Positions 23,709-33,111 of a DNA stretch of 64,000 bases are shown piece by piece. This DNA comes from JAGFIY01 sp964499285 (GTDB lineage Bacteria > Bacteroidota > Ignavibacteria > Ignavibacteriales > Melioribacteraceae). How positions within the stretch are numbered: position 1 is the first letter of the stretch; each line of letters begins with the position of its first letter. The notes beneath the pieces were generated by a model. The model had not been told where the DNA came from and searched no databases. It worked only from the letters and a program-made list of their open reading frames with translations. Position numbers and translations under genes: made by a program. The stretch spans positions 58,773 through 122,772 of the forward strand of contig CAZCLA010000005.1 in assembly GCA_964499285.1 (NCBI GenBank). The letters run 5' to 3'.

Positions 23709-26327
23709 ATGGAAATTCGACTACTAATATTTCTTTTCATCTTTACTGCTGGTTTTTCTTTCGGGCAGATTGTCGATTCCGTTTATTCAACCTTGAATAA
23801 AGATTCTTTGTCAATCCTTCAGGATTCACTCAAAATTTTGCAGGAAAGTGATTCACTAATTGTTGATGATACACTTAAGGCACAATCCGATTTGGACGCG
23901 GTCATTTTTTCGTCTGCTTCCGATTCAATTTCATTTGACCTAATTGATAAAAAAATGTTTGTATATGGAAATGGCGGATTAAAGTACAAAGAAACAACTT
24001 TAACCGGCGGAAAGATAAATATTGATTTTAGGACAAGTGAGATAGCAGCAGAAGGTATTGTTGATACAAGCGACACGTTGACTGCTGGATTTATTGATAC
24101 ACCTGTACTAACAGAGGAAGGAGAAGTTTATGAAGGAACAAAATTAAAATATAATTTCAAAACTCAGCAAGGTTTAATTTCAGCAGCAAAAAATGCCAAA
24201 GATGATTCCTACTACAAAGGCGATAAGGTAAAGAAGGTAACAAAAGAAATATTTTTTATAGAAGACGGTCAATATTCTACTTGTGATGCCGATCCGCCGC
24301 ACACTCATTTTGAAGCTCAAGAAATGAAAGTCATCCACGGTGATCAAATAATAGCAAAATGGATATTTATGTACATTGCCGGTGTTCCAGTTCCTGTTCC
24401 CCTCCCCTTTGCGGTTTTTCCAAATCATACGGGTCGAAGATCCGGTTTTATTATTCCAACGTATGGGTTTTCCGGAAGAGAAGGTTCGAGCTTCAGAAAC
24501 TTTGGTTACTTTTTTGCTTTGAGCGATTACTATGATGTGACTTTTACCTCAGATTATTTTACGCGTGGCGGTTGGGCTGCACGTGGAAGAGCAAGATATG
24601 CAAAACGTTACGATTTTACCGGTAATCTTGAATCATCTTACTCAAATAAAATTATTGGAGAGGACGGTGATCCAAATCAGATAAAACAAAAAGATTGGAA
24701 GTTGTCATGGTATCATAATCATCAAATTAATCCTACTACCAGACTTGACGTTAATCTTCAGTTTCAAAGCGGTTCTTATTTTCAGAACAATAGTTTTAAC
24801 TATAACGATATTTTAACTCGCGACATTATTTCAAATGCAACATTCAATAAGCGTTGGGAAGAAAGCGGAAATAATCTCACGATCAACTACAATAGAAGAC
24901 AAGAATTATCTTCCGGGAATATTTATGAAGAACTACCAAGTTTATCATTTTCCAATCCCGTTATCTATCCTTTTCAAAAATCGGTGCAGTCTTCCGATCA
25001 AGAATGGTATGAGAAAATTGGAATAAGTTATAACGGTCAATTCAGAAACAGAAGGAATAAAGTTGACGGAAATCTTGACATAAAAGGCGGTTTTCAACAC
25101 TCATTTTCTGTAAACAGCAACTCAAAGATTGGGTATTTCAATGTGGTTCCTAGAGTGAGCTACACTGAAAAATGGTATAATAAAAGTACTGTCAAGGATA
25201 ATTTCATTGTGGAAAAATATTCCGATGGGACAAGTACTGTAACTTTTGTAGACAGCGTCGTTGACCGTGAAGTACGAGCAATTAAATTTATAAGAAATTT
25301 TGATTTAAGTGTATCTGCATCAACTAAATTATACGGAATGTTTCAGCCAAATGCATTTGGAGTAGAAGCATTTAGACATACTATCGAACCGAGAATTTCT
25401 TATACTTATCAGCCTGATTTCTCAGACCCCAAATGGGGATATTACGACTCCTATACTAATGCCTCGGGCGAAGAAGTAAGCTACGATAAGTACTCTCAAC
25501 AGATTTTTGGCGGTGTTCCTTCCGGCGAGAGGCAAAGCATTTCATTTTCTGTAGGTAACATATTTGAAATGAAAACAATAAAAGATCCGAATGACACAAC
25601 ATCGCAATCCAATAAAGTAAGGTTATTAAATATTTCTGCAAACACTGGTTATAACTTTGCAGCTGATAGTCTAAGACTTTCTGATTTAACAGTAAGTTAT
25701 AGAACACAAATCACGGATTTGCTCAACATCTCCGCAAACACAAGTTATACATTTTATGATTACGAAGGCAGCAGAAAAATTAATACTTTCCTCTCCGATG
25801 CAGGTAAAGGTCTATTTCGGTTAACGAATTTGAGTATTTCTGCCTCAACTTCAATTTCGGGTGAAAAATTAAAATCTTCAGAAAGAAAAATAACTGGTGA
25901 TGAAAAAGCTGATGAAGATCCGGCATTTCAAGAACTTAAAGGTGAAGAAACTCGATCAATATATGATGTATATGAACCCGATTTTTCGATACCTTGGAAT
26001 TTGAGTCTGAATTTTAACTATAATATGAATAAAACAAATCCGTCTGTGGTAACAGAACGTTCTTCAATTGGATTTAATATTGGTTTTAATCTCACAAAAA
26101 ATTGGAAAATAACTGCGACCGGAAGTTACGATCTAGAAGAAAAAGAATTAGCCGCTCCCACAATTACTGTTTTTAGAGATCTCCATTGCTGGGAAATGAA
26201 TTTTAGGTGGAATCCTCTCGGAACATACAGCGGATTTCGCTTTGAGATAAAAATGAAAGCACCTGAATTAAGAGATATAAAAGTTACAAAATCTGGTGGA
26301 TTATATTCCGGTTTTGGAGGATATTAA
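23709..26327 (+). CDS. lptD: LPS-assembly outer-membrane protein LptD
   Basis: 872 residues with a signal peptide (ending SFGQ), a Ser/Asp-rich spacer, then an OstA-like jellyroll (about 75-215: MFVYGNGGLKYKETTLTGGKI...GQYSTCDADPPHTHFEAQEMK). The sequence VPVPVPLPFAVFPNHTGRRSG leads into a barrel of about 26 strands ending with GFRFEIKM. It inserts lipopolysaccharide into the outer leaflet. The single visible Cys in YSTCD is typical of Bacteroidota forms, which lack the E. coli disulfide set. It is followed after 11 nt by DUF2461. Confidence 0.88.
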   Translation: MEIRLLIFLFIFTAGFSFGQIVDSVYSTLNKDSLSILQDSLKILQESDSLIVDDTLKAQSDLDAVIFSSASDSISFDLIDKKMFVYGNGGLKYKETTLTGGKINIDFRTSEIAAEGIVDTSDTLTAGFIDTPVLTEEGEVYEGTKLKYNFKTQQGLISAAKNAKDDSYYKGDKVKKVTKEIFFIEDGQYSTCDADPPHTHFEAQEMKVIHGDQIIAKWIFMYIAGVPVPVPLPFAVFPNHTGRRSGFIIPTYGFSGREGSSFRNFGYFFALSDYYDVTFTSDYFTRGGWAARGRARYAKRYDFTGNLESSYSNKIIGEDGDPNQIKQKDWKLSWYHNHQINPTTRLDVNLQFQSGSYFQNNSFNYNDILTRDIISNATFNKRWEESGNNLTINYNRRQELSSGNIYEELPSLSFSNPVIYPFQKSVQSSDQEWYEKIGISYNGQFRNRRNKVDGNLDIKGGFQHSFSVNSNSKIGYFNVVPRVSYTEKWYNKSTVKDNFIVEKYSDGTSTVTFVDSVVDREVRAIKFIRNFDLSVSASTKLYGMFQPNAFGVEAFRHTIEPRISYTYQPDFSDPKWGYYDSYTNASGEEVSYDKYSQQIFGGVPSGERQSISFSVGNIFEMKTIKDPNDTTSQSNKVRLLNISANTGYNFAADSLRLSDLTVSYRTQITDLLNISANTSYTFYDYEGSRKINTFLSDAGKGLFRLTNLSISASTSISGEKLKSSERKITGDEKADEDPAFQELKGEETRSIYDVYEPDFSIPWNLSLNFNYNMNKTNPSVVTERSSIGFNIGFNLTKNWKITATGSYDLEEKELAAPTITVFRDLHCWEMNFRWNPLGTYSGFRFEIKMKAPELRDIKVTKSGGLYSGFGGY

Positions 26328-26338
26328 TAGGAGAATTT

Positions 26339-27028
26339 ATGGAAAATCTAACAAGAAAAACCTTTGTAGGAAATGCCGAATCTTTTTTGAAAATGTTAAA
26401 AGCTAATAACGATAAAGATTGGTTTGAAAATCATAGAACTGAGTTTAATGAACTTGTTCTTCAGCCGGCACAGCAGATGGTATTAGAAATTGGAATGGAA
26501 TTGCAATCAATCAGACCGGGCATTGTAGCAATCCCTAAAATTGATAAATCTATTTTCAGACTTCATCGCGATGTAAGATTTTCAAAAGATAAGAGTCCGT
26601 ATAAAACAAATATCGGATTGCTGTTTTGGGAAGGACCTGGAAGAAAAATGGAGAGGAGCAGTTTTTATTTCCACGTTGAACCGGGTAAATTCATTTTAGC
26701 TGCCGGATTATATATGATGGAGAAATCGACTCTTAACAAATACCGTGAAATTGTCGCGGATAAAACTTCACAGTCAGAATTAAACAGAATAATAAATAAG
26801 ATTCTTAAAGATAAATCCATGCAATTGGGTGGAAAAAATCTTAAACGCTTTCCAAAGGGATATGATTTGGATTCATCCAAAAATGATTTATTGCTTCATA
26901 ACGCAATATATGTGTTCTTGGAAGAGGATATAAAAAACTATTATGATATTGATATAGTAAAATTTGCATGTAAAAAATATGTGGCATTAATGCCGCTTCA
27001 CGAATGGATTGTAGATAATCTGCATTAA
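26339..27028 (+). CDS. DUF2461 domain protein
   Basis: 229 residues spanning the whole DUF2461 (TIGR02453) family: FLKMLKANNDKDWFENHR near the N-terminus, IFRLHRDVRFSKDKSPYKTN in the middle and the YFHVEPGKFILAAGLY strand. The protein is cytoplasmic and its function is unknown. AGGAG lies before ATG. It probably shares the lptD transcript. Confidence 0.9.
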   Translation: MENLTRKTFVGNAESFLKMLKANNDKDWFENHRTEFNELVLQPAQQMVLEIGMELQSIRPGIVAIPKIDKSIFRLHRDVRFSKDKSPYKTNIGLLFWEGPGRKMERSSFYFHVEPGKFILAAGLYMMEKSTLNKYREIVADKTSQSELNRIINKILKDKSMQLGGKNLKRFPKGYDLDSSKNDLLLHNAIYVFLEEDIKNYYDIDIVKFACKKYVALMPLHEWIVDNLH

Positions 27029-27079
27029 CCATCCTCAAAAATTATTATTATATTTGCACAAGTATTTTGAAAGCAATGA

Positions 27080-28000
27080 ATGAATAAACTCGCTCCTACT
27101 GCTGTTATAATTGCCGCCTCTCTTTGGGGAATTGACGGAATAATTTTAAGACCTTTCTTATACAATTTACCCGTGTCCCTTGTTGTATTTGTAGAAAGTA
27201 CAATAATTGCGCTGATCCTTACTCCTTTATTTTACAAACAAATTCCGGTCATTAAAAACTTAGGTAAGCGTGACCTTCTTGTTTTTGCCGGTGTTGCTTT
27301 CTTTGGCGGTGCCCTAGGAACAATGGCAATAACTAAAGCCCTTTTCTTTGTAAATTTTGTAAATCTTTCGATTGTAGTTTTGATTCAAAAATTGCAGCCG
27401 GTATTTGCAATTAGTCTTGCCGCAATCTTTTTAAAGGAAAAATTATCTAAGAAATTTTACCTTTGGGCTGGACTTGCAATTGCAGGAGCTTATCTGCTGA
27501 CTTTCGGTACAAATATTCCAAATCTCAAAACAGGTGATACAACTGCTGAAGCTGCTTTCTATGCGTTAATAGCAGCACTTAGTTTTGCAGCATCCACTGT
27601 GCTAAGTAAAAGAGCACTTAGAAATGTAAGTTTTCAGTTAGGGACTTATACTCGTTTTTTGGTTTCTGCAGTTATTATGTTGGTGATTGTCGTTGCCTTC
27701 GGACAAATTGGTCACATCGAGGATATTACATTTGACCAATTTTTAATATTTCTTTTAATTGCGTTAACGACAGGCGGACTCGCCTTGTTTTTGTATTATT
27801 ATGGGCTTAAGAGAATCGATGCTTCAACTGCAACGATATGTGAACTTGCTTTTCCATTTACTGCGGTGATACTTGAATATCTCGTCCATGATAATCTTTT
27901 AGATGTTGTTCAATGGATTGGCGCAGCAATACTTCTATATTCAATTGTCAGGGTAACAAAAATTTCTACACGGAAGACTTTGAAAAAAGCAACTCCTTGA
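27080..28000 (+). CDS. EamA/DMT-family membrane transporter
   Basis: 306 residues with ten predicted membrane helices arranged as two EamA halves: LAPTAVIIAASLWGIDGIILRP...KLQPVFAISLAAIFLKEKLSK and AALSFAASTVLSKRAL...LAFPFTAVILEYLVHD. These are drug/metabolite exporters; the substrate is not predictable. Its last 35 bp overlap the tail of the convergent membrane-protein gene. Confidence 0.9.
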   Translation: MNKLAPTAVIIAASLWGIDGIILRPFLYNLPVSLVVFVESTIIALILTPLFYKQIPVIKNLGKRDLLVFAGVAFFGGALGTMAITKALFFVNFVNLSIVVLIQKLQPVFAISLAAIFLKEKLSKKFYLWAGLAIAGAYLLTFGTNIPNLKTGDTTAEAAFYALIAALSFAASTVLSKRALRNVSFQLGTYTRFLVSAVIMLVIVVAFGQIGHIEDITFDQFLIFLLIALTTGGLALFLYYYGLKRIDASTATICELAFPFTAVILEYLVHDNLLDVVQWIGAAILLYSIVRVTKISTRKTLKKATP

Positions 28001-28469
28001 TAATAATGCCGGCCATTAAATAATAAGATAAGTACATTAAAACTGCAGATGCTATCGTTATATAAACGAAACCTACATCGATATATTTTATCCCCCAGAT
28101 TGAACCGAAAGATAATAGAATTGATACTAGAGGTTCTATCATCAAGAACATTTTAAATTTGATAGAAATAGTATCTGTGAAGTAAAATATAAATCCTATT
28201 GTCAAAAAGATAAATGAGAAACCGATAATGTGATTGTGCGTAGTCATTAAAAGTTCGTAAAATGTTTTCGGAGATGATTTAGGAATTCCAAATTCATCTA
28301 ATTCTTCACTTCCACTAAATCTTTCAACTGCTCCCTCCGAACTGAATGAAGTTGTATGATTTACAAACACCAAACCCAATGAAACTCCAATCGTGAGTAT
28401 AATTACATAAGTGAGCAGAAATTTTTTTAGTAAAGAATCCAGCTCGGATAGTTTATTTTTCTTCATCAT
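27966..28469 (-). CDS. Hypothetical integral membrane protein, 167 aa
   Basis: About four to five membrane helices (residues 17-35, 84-104, 108-128, 132-160). A conserved-looking TTHNHIIGF segment at the start of helix 2 carries two His that could bind haem or a metal (inference). The start codon is fixed: an in-frame TAA lies immediately upstream at 28472-28470, outside the N gap. It follows the FMN-binding-type gene, whose presumed tail overlaps its first codons, and the porin gene, so the three are probably one transcript. The family is not recognised. Confidence 0.65.
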   Translation of the reverse strand: MMKKNKLSELDSLLKKFLLTYVIILTIGVSLGLVFVNHTTSFSSEGAVERFSGSEELDEFGIPKSSPKTFYELLMTTHNHIIGFSFIFLTIGFIFYFTDTISIKFKMFLMIEPLVSILLSFGSIWGIKYIDVGFVYITIASAVLMYLSYYLMAGIIIKELLFSKSSV

Positions 28470-28857
28470 TTAAAAGNNNNNNNNNNNNNNNNNNNNNNNN
28501 NNNNNNNNNNNNNNNNNNNNNNNNNNNNNNNNNNNNNNNNNNNNNNNNNNNNNNNNNNNNNNNNNNNNNNNNNNNNGGAAGAGATTTACCCAAAACGTTA
28601 TCAAGTATTGATAATGCTTTGAGTTCTTCACCTGAATAAATTTTCCAGACGTAAACAGATTTCATAAAAAATCTTTGCTTGGTACTTAATTCAATCCGAT
28701 TTTTTATTTCTGAAGGAATTATGAAATCTGTAAATTCTAACCTTGCATTTGGAAATTCAGATAACAATTGTTTCTCTTCATTATCCTTTATTTCTCCTGC
28801 ATTCAACGAGAAGAACACCAGTAGTAAACAAATTAATGCCAGTTTAATTTTTTGCAT
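28453..28857 (-). CDS. FMN-binding-domain-type exported protein, interrupted by assembly gap
   Basis: ATG at 28857 gives MQKIKLALICLLLVFFSLNAG, a clear signal peptide, and 93 readable residues to the N run. The segment VYVWKIYSGEELKALSILDNVLGKSL resembles the first half of FMN-binding (PF04205) domains, where 'LDNV(I/L)GK...' precedes the flavinylated Thr motif. That motif would lie inside the gap. After the gap LLNDEEK-stop (28453-28476) is a plausible C-terminus, but the reading frame across 100 N cannot be trusted. Longer upstream starts would overlap the porin gene; the porin stop is 1 nt before this ATG. Confidence 0.55.
   Translation of the reverse strand: MQKIKLALICLLLVFFSLNAGEIKDNEEKQLLSEFPNARLEFTDFIIPSEIKNRIELSTKQRFFMKSVYVWKIYSGEELKALSILDNVLGKSLXXXXXXXXXXXXXXXXXXXXXXXXXXXXXXXXXXLLNDEEK
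28477..28576. other. Assembly gap (100 N)
   Basis: Exactly 100 N, the conventional filler for a gap of unknown length, so the real missing sequence may be longer or shorter. It removes the centre of the FMN-binding-type gene. Confidence 0.99.
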
Positions 28858-28858
28858 A

Positions 28859-29941
28859 TCAAAACATGTATCCCACACCGATGTTGAACAGATCGGTCTT
28901 TTCGTTGTTAAGTTTAACTGTTCGCTGACCGTAATCAATTTTAAGTGCAACACTTTCGAAGGGCAAAACTGAGAGTCCTACAAGCCATTTTGAAACACTT
29001 CCAGCTTCTTCTAAGATTCCGCCTGAAATAGTCTGTTGAGCTGTATTATATTGTGTGTAACGCATAAAAGGAATTATTTGTGTAGTGATCTCAAAAATGC
29101 TGCCTATGTTATAACCCAAATCGATATAAAAACCTTGTGATGCCTCAATTTCACCTTTATCGTAATTAATTCTACCGAACTCTGCAACCATTAAGACATT
29201 GTTTGCCGCATATTTAATGTGTCCTTCAAAAATCATAATCTTGTTTGAAGAAGTGTCCCCCGCAGTATTATTAATTGTAAAGCTTGTTCCAATGAGCAAC
29301 CCCGGAAAGCCGGTATAGTTAATCCTTCCGTTTAACATCCCACTTTTAGCATTTGCTTCAAATCCTTTTTGTCTTCCGCTTCTTATTCCTTGACGCAAAA
29401 TATTCTCCTGCGTAAGTTTATCTGAATTCAATCCTTCCATTAAAGTCAATGTATAATCAAATCCTGATGCATTTCCGAACAACGAGACTCCATTTCCAAA
29501 CCATGTTGTGGGGATTATTCTGCTAGCATATTCCGGTCGTTCAACACTTAAGAAAGTCGGTGGTTCATGAAACTCATTTATAATTCCTACATTGGCGAGA
29601 ATCACACCTGCTTTTAGTCCAATATATTGTGAAGGCTTATAGCTAACAAAAGCTTGCTCGAGCTCTAACTCGCCTTCATCATCTGCAACGAGATTATGCT
29701 CAAGCTCTACTTCTGCCATAAATGACCACTGCTCGTTCCAATTGAAAGAATAAAACAGTACAAATCTGTGAAAATCTAACGTTTTTTCGGTTGATCCATC
29801 CTCAAAATTTGAAACATTATAGTGAAGTTCTCCATAACCACCCAATTTAGTTTCACCTGAGAAAAACTCATCGAATGATTGAGCGTTTAGATTTATTGCA
29901 TACATTATGATATATATATAAAGAAAAAGGAATCTTTTCAT
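28859..29941 (-). CDS. Outer-membrane porin (OprO/OprP-like beta-barrel)
   Basis: A signal peptide (residues 1-21, ending NLNAQ) is followed by KLGGYGELHYNVSNFEDG, RFVLFYSFNWNEQWSFMAEVELEHN and many amphipathic strands, ending in the C-terminal Phe of GVGYMF. These are marks of a 16-18 strand porin of the phosphate-selective type. The segment ILANVGIINEFHEPPTFLSVERPEY is characteristic of the substrate loop region in such Bacteroidota porins. AGGAG-like GGAGA precedes ATG 29941. It is the first gene before the FMN-binding-type and small membrane-protein genes. Confidence 0.8.
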   Translation of the reverse strand: MKRFLFLYIYIIMYAINLNAQSFDEFFSGETKLGGYGELHYNVSNFEDGSTEKTLDFHRFVLFYSFNWNEQWSFMAEVELEHNLVADDEGELELEQAFVSYKPSQYIGLKAGVILANVGIINEFHEPPTFLSVERPEYASRIIPTTWFGNGVSLFGNASGFDYTLTLMEGLNSDKLTQENILRQGIRSGRQKGFEANAKSGMLNGRINYTGFPGLLIGTSFTINNTAGDTSSNKIMIFEGHIKYAANNVLMVAEFGRINYDKGEIEASQGFYIDLGYNIGSIFEITTQIIPFMRYTQYNTAQQTISGGILEEAGSVSKWLVGLSVLPFESVALKIDYGQRTVKLNNEKTDLFNIGVGYMF

Positions 29942-30023
29942 CTGGTCTCCAAAATAATGATAATTTTATTTAGACTAAATTTAGATAAGGATAATAAATT
30001 ATGCAATAGTGGATAAAAAAAAC

Positions 30024-31058
30024 TTATTTGCCTTCATTTAAAATATAATGGAGAAGATTTATGAAAATGATTTTGATGCGGGTTGTTATTTTTATCTTTT
30101 GAGTATTTTTCCATAACGAAGAAATAATACTTCGCATTTGTGGGAATAAATCAATCATTAAAGAAATTTCTGTAGAAAATTGATTCTTACGCTTTGACAA
30201 GAATTTTGTCATTAATCTTTTAACAATTGGGGCAGCAATCTTGAACCAGATGAAAAGAATTAACATTGAACGAACAAGCATAAAAATTACATCGTATTCA
30301 CTCCCCTCAAAGTAACCATCAAATAAATAAGAGAATAATAAAATACAACTGAAAAATATAATCAAAGCTATGGTTGATTTTCTTTTGTACCATTTTATTT
30401 TGTTACTCTTTTTTGACCAGAGAGGTAATTCCTCACCATTATTACTTGTATCAATCTGAAGAATTAAATCATTTTTGTTTAATAACGTGGGAATTTTTCC
30501 TGCAATTATTCCGAATACAACTCCACCAAGTGAATGAAGGCAAACATAAGCAGCTATGATAACTAGACTTAAATTAAAATATTGATCAGCGGATTCGAGT
30601 AACCCGAACTGGTCAAGAATGAATGTGGCAAAATCAGTTACGGCTTCCCAGATTGTCATTCCGAAGATGATGGTAATAATAATTATTTTTTGAAACCCGA
30701 ACAGAGTTATTGATACAAATCCGGTTAAAATTGCGGCTATTCTATATCGAAATAATTTGAAAAAAAAAGCAGCTATTATGCCTTGTATTAAAATTGCTGA
30801 ATATGCTGTGAAAGGTGTGTGAGGACTAACCATTCCTTTAATCACAATTACAGTTAGCGTTGCGCGCCAAATATAAGACACATCTTTTTTTAGCCAGTAA
30901 AGCATCGACAGGAAAATTACTGCTGAACCGCCAATAAATAAACCAGTTAGCGGAATTCTAAATGCATGAAGAATCCCTCCCAAAGCAGCCTCAGAAAATG
31001 CCCATAATGCTGTTGTTCTGAGCGCAGCATTATCGAGAATATATTCGTTTTTATTCAA
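30024..31058 (-). CDS. Hypothetical multi-pass membrane protein
   Basis: 344 residues with six or more helices in the first 190 residues, a soluble charged stretch, one or two further helices (235-275) and a basic C-terminus. The N-terminal half (FSEAALGGILHAFRIPLTG, VIKGMVSPHTPFTAYSAILIQG) vaguely resembles ECF-transporter S components, but I do not recognise the family. The only upstream start is TTG 31058 with no clear ribosome site, so the N-terminus is uncertain. It is transcribed toward the porin gene with an 82-nt gap. Confidence 0.6.
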   Translation of the reverse strand: MNKNEYILDNAALRTTALWAFSEAALGGILHAFRIPLTGLFIGGSAVIFLSMLYWLKKDVSYIWRATLTVIVIKGMVSPHTPFTAYSAILIQGIIAAFFFKLFRYRIAAILTGFVSITLFGFQKIIIITIIFGMTIWEAVTDFATFILDQFGLLESADQYFNLSLVIIAAYVCLHSLGGVVFGIIAGKIPTLLNKNDLILQIDTSNNGEELPLWSKKSNKIKWYKRKSTIALIIFFSCILLFSYLFDGYFEGSEYDVIFMLVRSMLILFIWFKIAAPIVKRLMTKFLSKRKNQFSTEISLMIDLFPQMRSIISSLWKNTQKIKITTRIKIIFINLLHYILNEGK

Positions 31059-31144
31059 TCAAAAATACTTTCTGTATTAACTTATAAAAGGATAGAAAAT
31101 TGATGAGAAAGATAAAAGGAAATAAACTTAAAATAAATCTAAAA

Positions 31145-31549
31145 CTATGATGCACCTTTCTCGATAAAAAATGCAGCGCAGCGTTTATCCTTAAAATCAA
31201 GATGATTATAGAACCAATTTTTGATACTCTTCAACAATTCCTTATCAACAACAGATTTTTTCTCTTTCTGAAGTTTATCGAAATAATCGGCAATTTTTCC
31301 ATAAAATCTATCATGTTCAAGCTTATGCGAAATGTAGCCCGGAAATTTAGTGTCAAGCATAAATTTTTCTTCTGTGTCAAAATGAAGTCTTAAATGATCC
31401 ACTAATTTACCAAGCAAATCACTTTCAATTTTCAAATTTTTGATTTCCAGATTATCGTGGAGAGCATTGACCAAGTCAATCATTTCTTTGTGTTGATCGT
31501 CAATAATTTTAAATGAAGTTAACTCGTTTTTTGTGATTGAAATATACAT
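31145..31549 (-). CDS. Bacteriohemerythrin-like protein
   Basis: 134 residues, a single hemerythrin four-helix bundle. The di-iron ligands are all visible: IIDDQHKEM (His), LRLHFDTEEKFM (His and Glu), SHKLEHD (two His) and NHLDFKDK (His and Asp). It is a cytoplasmic O2- or NO-binding protein. GGAGGG precedes the ATG by 5 nt. A terminator upstream isolates it from the lipoprotein gene. Confidence 0.9.
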   Translation of the reverse strand: MYISITKNELTSFKIIDDQHKEMIDLVNALHDNLEIKNLKIESDLLGKLVDHLRLHFDTEEKFMLDTKFPGYISHKLEHDRFYGKIADYFDKLQKEKKSVVDKELLKSIKNWFYNHLDFKDKRCAAFFIEKGAS

Positions 31550-31607
31550 CTCAGCCCTCCCTACTTATTATAAGATTTAGACATCTTAAAATACGAATAA
31601 CTTCCAT

Positions 31608-31641
31608 AAAAAAAAGGGTACACTAAATCGTGCACCCTTTT
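31608..31641 (-). terminator. Rho-independent terminator after DUF2135-like lipoprotein gene
   Basis: On the minus strand GGGTGCAC pairs with GTGTACCC (one G-U) around a 6-nt loop, flanked by A-rich and then U-rich sequence (plus-strand A run 31608-31615). It lies 25 nt after the stop at 31666. Confidence 0.8.
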
Positions 31642-31665
31642 CGAAGATCAGTATAGGAGAAGGCA

Positions 31666-32976
31666 TTATCTTGTAAACTGTGCAACTGTTACGGAAGTTG
31701 TGCTCGAATTAAGACTTCCGTTCACTGTGTTTACCGAACCAGCGTTTATAATTCTACAATTAAAACTAGTTGGATCACCACTGAAAAGAACCACTTTAAT
31801 TTCGTATTCACCCGTTGGCATTGCTCCCAGACTGTAGATATTCTCAGTAGCTGTCCCTTGCGCTGATCTCCAGTCTCTATCTAGTTGTAGACTACCGTCA
31901 GGCGAAGTTTTTGCTCCGTAATAAACGTGCATACCGTTTGGTCCGTATAAGTGCAAATCAACATCAGTAGTATGAGAAGAATTATTAACCCATGTTAAGG
32001 TTGCTTGAAAATCTCCGGTACCATAAGTAACTGTCGGGACTGGCCATCCGTTAGGGCTTCCTTCAACCCATTCACCGCCTCCAGATAGCTCAAGTGTTGT
32101 CCATCCATCACCGTTGGATAACGGTCCTGTCCAGGTAACTTGTCGGCTGATAGTTCCGGAAGCAGGCACGGTATATGTTTCTATTCTAGGAAGTGTTGAC
32201 ATCGTTCCGGGAGTTGTTCTCGTAATCCAAATCTGATATGTTGCTTGTACTAATATTATATGCGTGGGCTGGCGTGGTCCACCTGCAGGATAAGATCCTG
32301 AGGATCCGGTGTGCCCAATTGGTGGATTCCCGGGCCAAGTCATTTGATAAGGATACTTATAATTTGATACTGCTGCTACCGTAAGCGTATAGTAGTAACC
32401 AGGCATCCCTTGATATTCAAATCCACCATCGTAATCTGTTCGATCGTCTGTAAATTTAGCAGATGCAGGAAAAGTTGCTAACGAGTAAATCCCTAAATTA
32501 AGTGCATCGAAATAAATTAATCTTGCCGAAGCATCTACTTCTGCCTTTGGAATCATTAACCACTCTTCGTTTAATGCATCATAAAAAACTACATAGACTG
32601 CCGAGGGATTAACATCTTCAGGATATGGGAGCGACATTTTTACAGGCCATCTAAAATTAAATCCTTCCGGACCAAATTTTGCCGGACTGCCTATAAATTG
32701 TCCGCCACTCGGAAGCGGTGCAGGAGCTTCCACTGGGGATTCTATCGAAAAGGTCACGTTAGCTGACTGGCCTTGTGAATTCACAGGAACAGTTCCAGCT
32801 ATAACAGATATCGATATGCCAGAATTGGTTGATGTTGTTCCACCAGCTGTTGATGATACAGTCATAACCGTTGATTCCGGTTGAGGTTCTTCCGGACCGC
32901 TTGGTGAGTCATCCTTGTCGCAAGCGACAAAGAGCAAAAGCATAATGATAGTGATAAAATAAAATAATCGTTGCAT
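31666..32976 (-). CDS. Lipoprotein with ZU5-like and DUF2135-like domains
   Basis: Starting at ATG 32976, which has GGAGGAGG just upstream, the product begins MQRLFYFITIIMLLLFVAC, a good lipobox; the longer frame to 33045 would bury it. A Pro/Ser/Glu linker follows. A ZU5-like beta domain comes next (about 45-170: GISISVIAGTVPVNSQG, FGPEGFNFRWPVKMSLPYP). The C-terminal 110 residues resemble the DUF2135/YfaP family: TDVDLHLYGPNGMHVYYG, GSLQLDRDW, PTGEYEIKVVLFSG. It is probably a surface-exposed lipoprotein. Substrate or partner is unknown. Confidence 0.75.
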   Translation of the reverse strand: MQRLFYFITIIMLLLFVACDKDDSPSGPEEPQPESTVMTVSSTAGGTTSTNSGISISVIAGTVPVNSQGQSANVTFSIESPVEAPAPLPSGGQFIGSPAKFGPEGFNFRWPVKMSLPYPEDVNPSAVYVVFYDALNEEWLMIPKAEVDASARLIYFDALNLGIYSLATFPASAKFTDDRTDYDGGFEYQGMPGYYYTLTVAAVSNYKYPYQMTWPGNPPIGHTGSSGSYPAGGPRQPTHIILVQATYQIWITRTTPGTMSTLPRIETYTVPASGTISRQVTWTGPLSNGDGWTTLELSGGGEWVEGSPNGWPVPTVTYGTGDFQATLTWVNNSSHTTDVDLHLYGPNGMHVYYGAKTSPDGSLQLDRDWRSAQGTATENIYSLGAMPTGEYEIKVVLFSGDPTSFNCRIINAGSVNTVNGSLNSSTTSVTVAQFTR

Positions 32977-33111
32977 TGCCTCCTCCAAATTTGAGTTTTT
33001 TCTCCTATTAAACTTAAATTTGAGTTGCAAATGCAACAATGACACAAAAAGACTATTCTGGTACTGATTTTCTATTAAAACGACAATTATATAGCATAAA
33101 TATACTATTGG

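Noticed and set aside
28453..28953. A 166-codon frame running straight through the N gap from 28953
   Set aside because: The part upstream of 28857 overlaps the porin gene and lacks a signal peptide; the gap length is nominal, so continuity of frame is not evidence.
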